A stretch of DNA of 64,000 bases from Salmonirosea aquatica. GTDB lineage: Bacteria > Bacteroidota > Bacteroidia > Cytophagales > Spirosomataceae. Numbering within the stretch: the stretch's first letter is position 1; every line of letters begins with the position of its first letter. The stretch is from NCBI RefSeq assembly GCF_009296315.1, contig NZ_WHLY01000002.1, positions 5,058,501 to 5,122,500 on the forward strand, read 5' to 3'. The notes beneath the pieces were generated by a model. That model made no database searches and had not been told where the DNA came from. It saw only the letters and a list, made by a program, of their open reading frames with translations. Positions 62,907 to 64,000 of the stretch are shown here, in pieces. The position numbers were made by a program, and so were the translations under genes.

Positions 62907-64000
62907 CTAGTAATTGGGATTCTGTTCCAGTGCCGTATTGGTTTCCAGCTCAATGCGCGGGATCGGCCATAGCAGATCGCGGTTGCGGTCGAACAAGCGG
63001 ATTTCGATAACCCGCATTTTATCGGCATTGGCCACATTGTCGTAACTAGGGGTTCCGTTCTCGTCGATGTCGGGCGCATTGCTCAGGAAAGCATTCTGCA
63101 CCCGGCCGAGCAGTTTGCCTTTCATGGCTTTTTCGGCAATATTCCACCGGCGGATATCGAACAGGCGGAGTCCTTCGCCGGCCAGTTCGTATTTGCGCTC
63201 CCGCCTCACAATGTACCGTAGCTCAGTCTGGGTTTTGCCGGGCGCGATGGCAGGCATATTGACACTGGGGCGGGTCCTGACGGCGTTGATGGCGTCATAA
63301 ACCGATTGGTCGATCTGATTCATTTCGATCTTAGCCTCGGCGTAGTTGAGCAGCGCCTCGGCGTAGCGGAACAGGATGATGTCCAGTTCGCTGTTGTCCC
63401 GGTCGTCCTTATCGCCGGGATCGGCGTATTTGCGCCAAAGGTACCCCGAGAAACTGGCATAGGCGTGGGTAGCTTCGGTATTCTGCACGCGCTTGCCGGT
63501 GGCTACATTGAGGGTGGTGAGGCTGTCGGGATGCGTTTCGAAGACATAGCCGATGAACGTGGATTGGGGTAACACCACCGTATAACCCAGGCGTGGGTCA
63601 CGGTCGGTGAAGGGCTTGGCCGGGTTGAATTGGGGAGAATCGTCAATCTGTAGACCGTCGGTCATTTCATAGGAGTCGACCAACGCCTCCACCGGTATTT
63701 TGTTGGAGTGCCCTAAGGCGATCCGTGAATAAAACTGCCGGGCTGTGCTGTGGACACTGGTACCTTTCAGAAATTGCGCCGCCAGGATTATCTCGGGGGA
63801 GTTCTGTCCGGCATACATGAACAGCTCACCATAGTTGGGATGCAACTGGTAGGTCTTGGAGTCCATGAGTTCTTCGGCTGCCTGGGCAGCCGTTTCCCAT
63901 TTCTGGTTGTAAAGCGCCACCCGCGACAACAGGGCCAGCGCCGCGCCTTTGGATACCCGTCCCTTATTGGCCGCGCCGGGCTGGGCGGGCAGGTCCTGTT
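62907..64000 (-). CDS. SusD/RagB-family protein, C-terminal part (5' end beyond window)
   Basis: The frame is open to the right edge: AANKGRVSKGAALALLSRVA precedes the first in-frame start-like codon, so the real start lies outside. SusD features are GRVSKGAALALLSRVALYNQ, DIILFRYAEALLNYAEAKIE, AINAVRTRPSVNMP, RYIVRRERKYELAGEGLRLF, DIRRWNIAEKAMKGKL and LWPIPRIELETNTALEQNPN. About 364 residues are visible. It is 80 bp upstream of the FAD oxidoreductase gene and identifies 55.3-64 kb as the downstream part of a third Sus-type locus whose SusC should lie just beyond 64000. Confidence 0.93.
   Translation of the reverse strand, partial: QDLPAQPGAANKGRVSKGAALALLSRVALYNQKWETAAQAAEELMDSKTYQLHPNYGELFMYAGQNSPEIILAAQFLKGTSVHSTARQFYSRIALGHSNKIPVEALVDSYEMTDGLQIDDSPQFNPAKPFTDRDPRLGYTVVLPQSTFIGYVFETHPDSLTTLNVATGKRVQNTEATHAYASFSGYLWRKYADPGDKDDRDNSELDIILFRYAEALLNYAEAKIEMNQIDQSVYDAINAVRTRPSVNMPAIAPGKTQTELRYIVRRERKYELAGEGLRLFDIRRWNIAEKAMKGKLLGRVQNAFLSNAPDIDENGTPSYDNVANADKMRVIEIRLFDRNRDLLWPIPRIELETNTALEQNPNY

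Noticed and set aside
1-64000. CRISPR arrays, tRNA or rRNA genes, phage attachment repeats
   Set aside because: No regularly spaced repeats, no cloverleaf-like sequences and no matching direct repeats at the island borders were seen by eye.

Overview
The window looks like a chromosomal stretch of a Bacteroidota bacterium, most likely order Cytophagales (Spirosoma/Dyadobacter-like). The reasons are paired SusC/SusD genes each led by an ECF sigma factor and a FecR anti-sigma factor, a type IX secretion sorting tail, multi-gene sulfatase/FAD-oxidoreductase loci, and start regions without Shine-Dalgarno sequences. No rRNA, tRNA or CRISPR array was seen.

Layout. (1) Positions 1-12589, all minus strand, form one glycan-uptake-type operon in the order ECF sigma, FecR, SusC (with an STN signalling domain), SusD, a double-domain FAD-dependent oxidoreductase, an FMN-binding-like/HEAT protein and a Tat-exported polysaccharide pyruvyl transferase-family protein that runs off the left edge. 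(2) 12590-41369 is an accessory island. It starts with a decayed reading frame, a GT61 glycosyltransferase and a transposase-like remnant. The core is two collinear plus-strand megasynthase genes: A-T-KS-AT-ACP-aminotransferase (15391-21987) and C-A-T-TE (21994-26028). A T9SS-exported beta-helix protein and a debris-rich gap follow. Next comes a Wzx/Wzy-type exopolysaccharide locus: GT26, Wza-like, Wzc-like, sugar-phosphate transferase, Wzx, Wzy, GT2, a dead IS630 element, an acetyltransferase stump and GT4. The last gene is an Sfp-type phosphopantetheinyl transferase, the enzyme needed to activate the megasynthase carrier domains. (3) 41370-43031 is a thiamine-diphosphate enzyme on the plus strand. 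(4) 43091-55171, minus strand, is a second Sus-type operon: ECF sigma, FecR, SusC, SusD (frameshifted), lipoprotein sulfatase, PQQ dehydrogenase with built-in cytochrome c, and a YncE-like propeller. (5) 55320-64000, minus strand, belongs to a third Sus-type locus: a SusD cut by the right edge, two related FAD oxidoreductases, an MFS transporter, an esterase and a sulfatase.

How the genes fit together. The flanking operons suggest uptake and oxidative or sulfate-removing breakdown of sulfated or otherwise decorated glycans, switched on through TonB receptor to FecR to sigma factor signalling. The island suggests manufacture of a small peptide-polyketide and of a surface polysaccharide. The two share orientation, a low frequency of the flank-typical GGTACC word, and a phosphopantetheinyl transferase at the far end of the polysaccharide genes. 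The module order KS-AT-ACP-aminotransferase | C-A-T is that of iturin/mycosubtilin synthases, but here it is primed by an amino-acid-loading A-T module. Collinear logic therefore predicts a beta,gamma-diamino acid joined to a second residue. This is the strongest candidate for an undescribed system in the window.

Cautions. Three genes between 48 and 63 kb (SusD, esterase, FAD oxidoreductase) are broken only by apparent one-base losses in short G/C runs. These may be sequencing errors rather than pseudogenes. Substrate predictions for the adenylation domains are alignments by eye.
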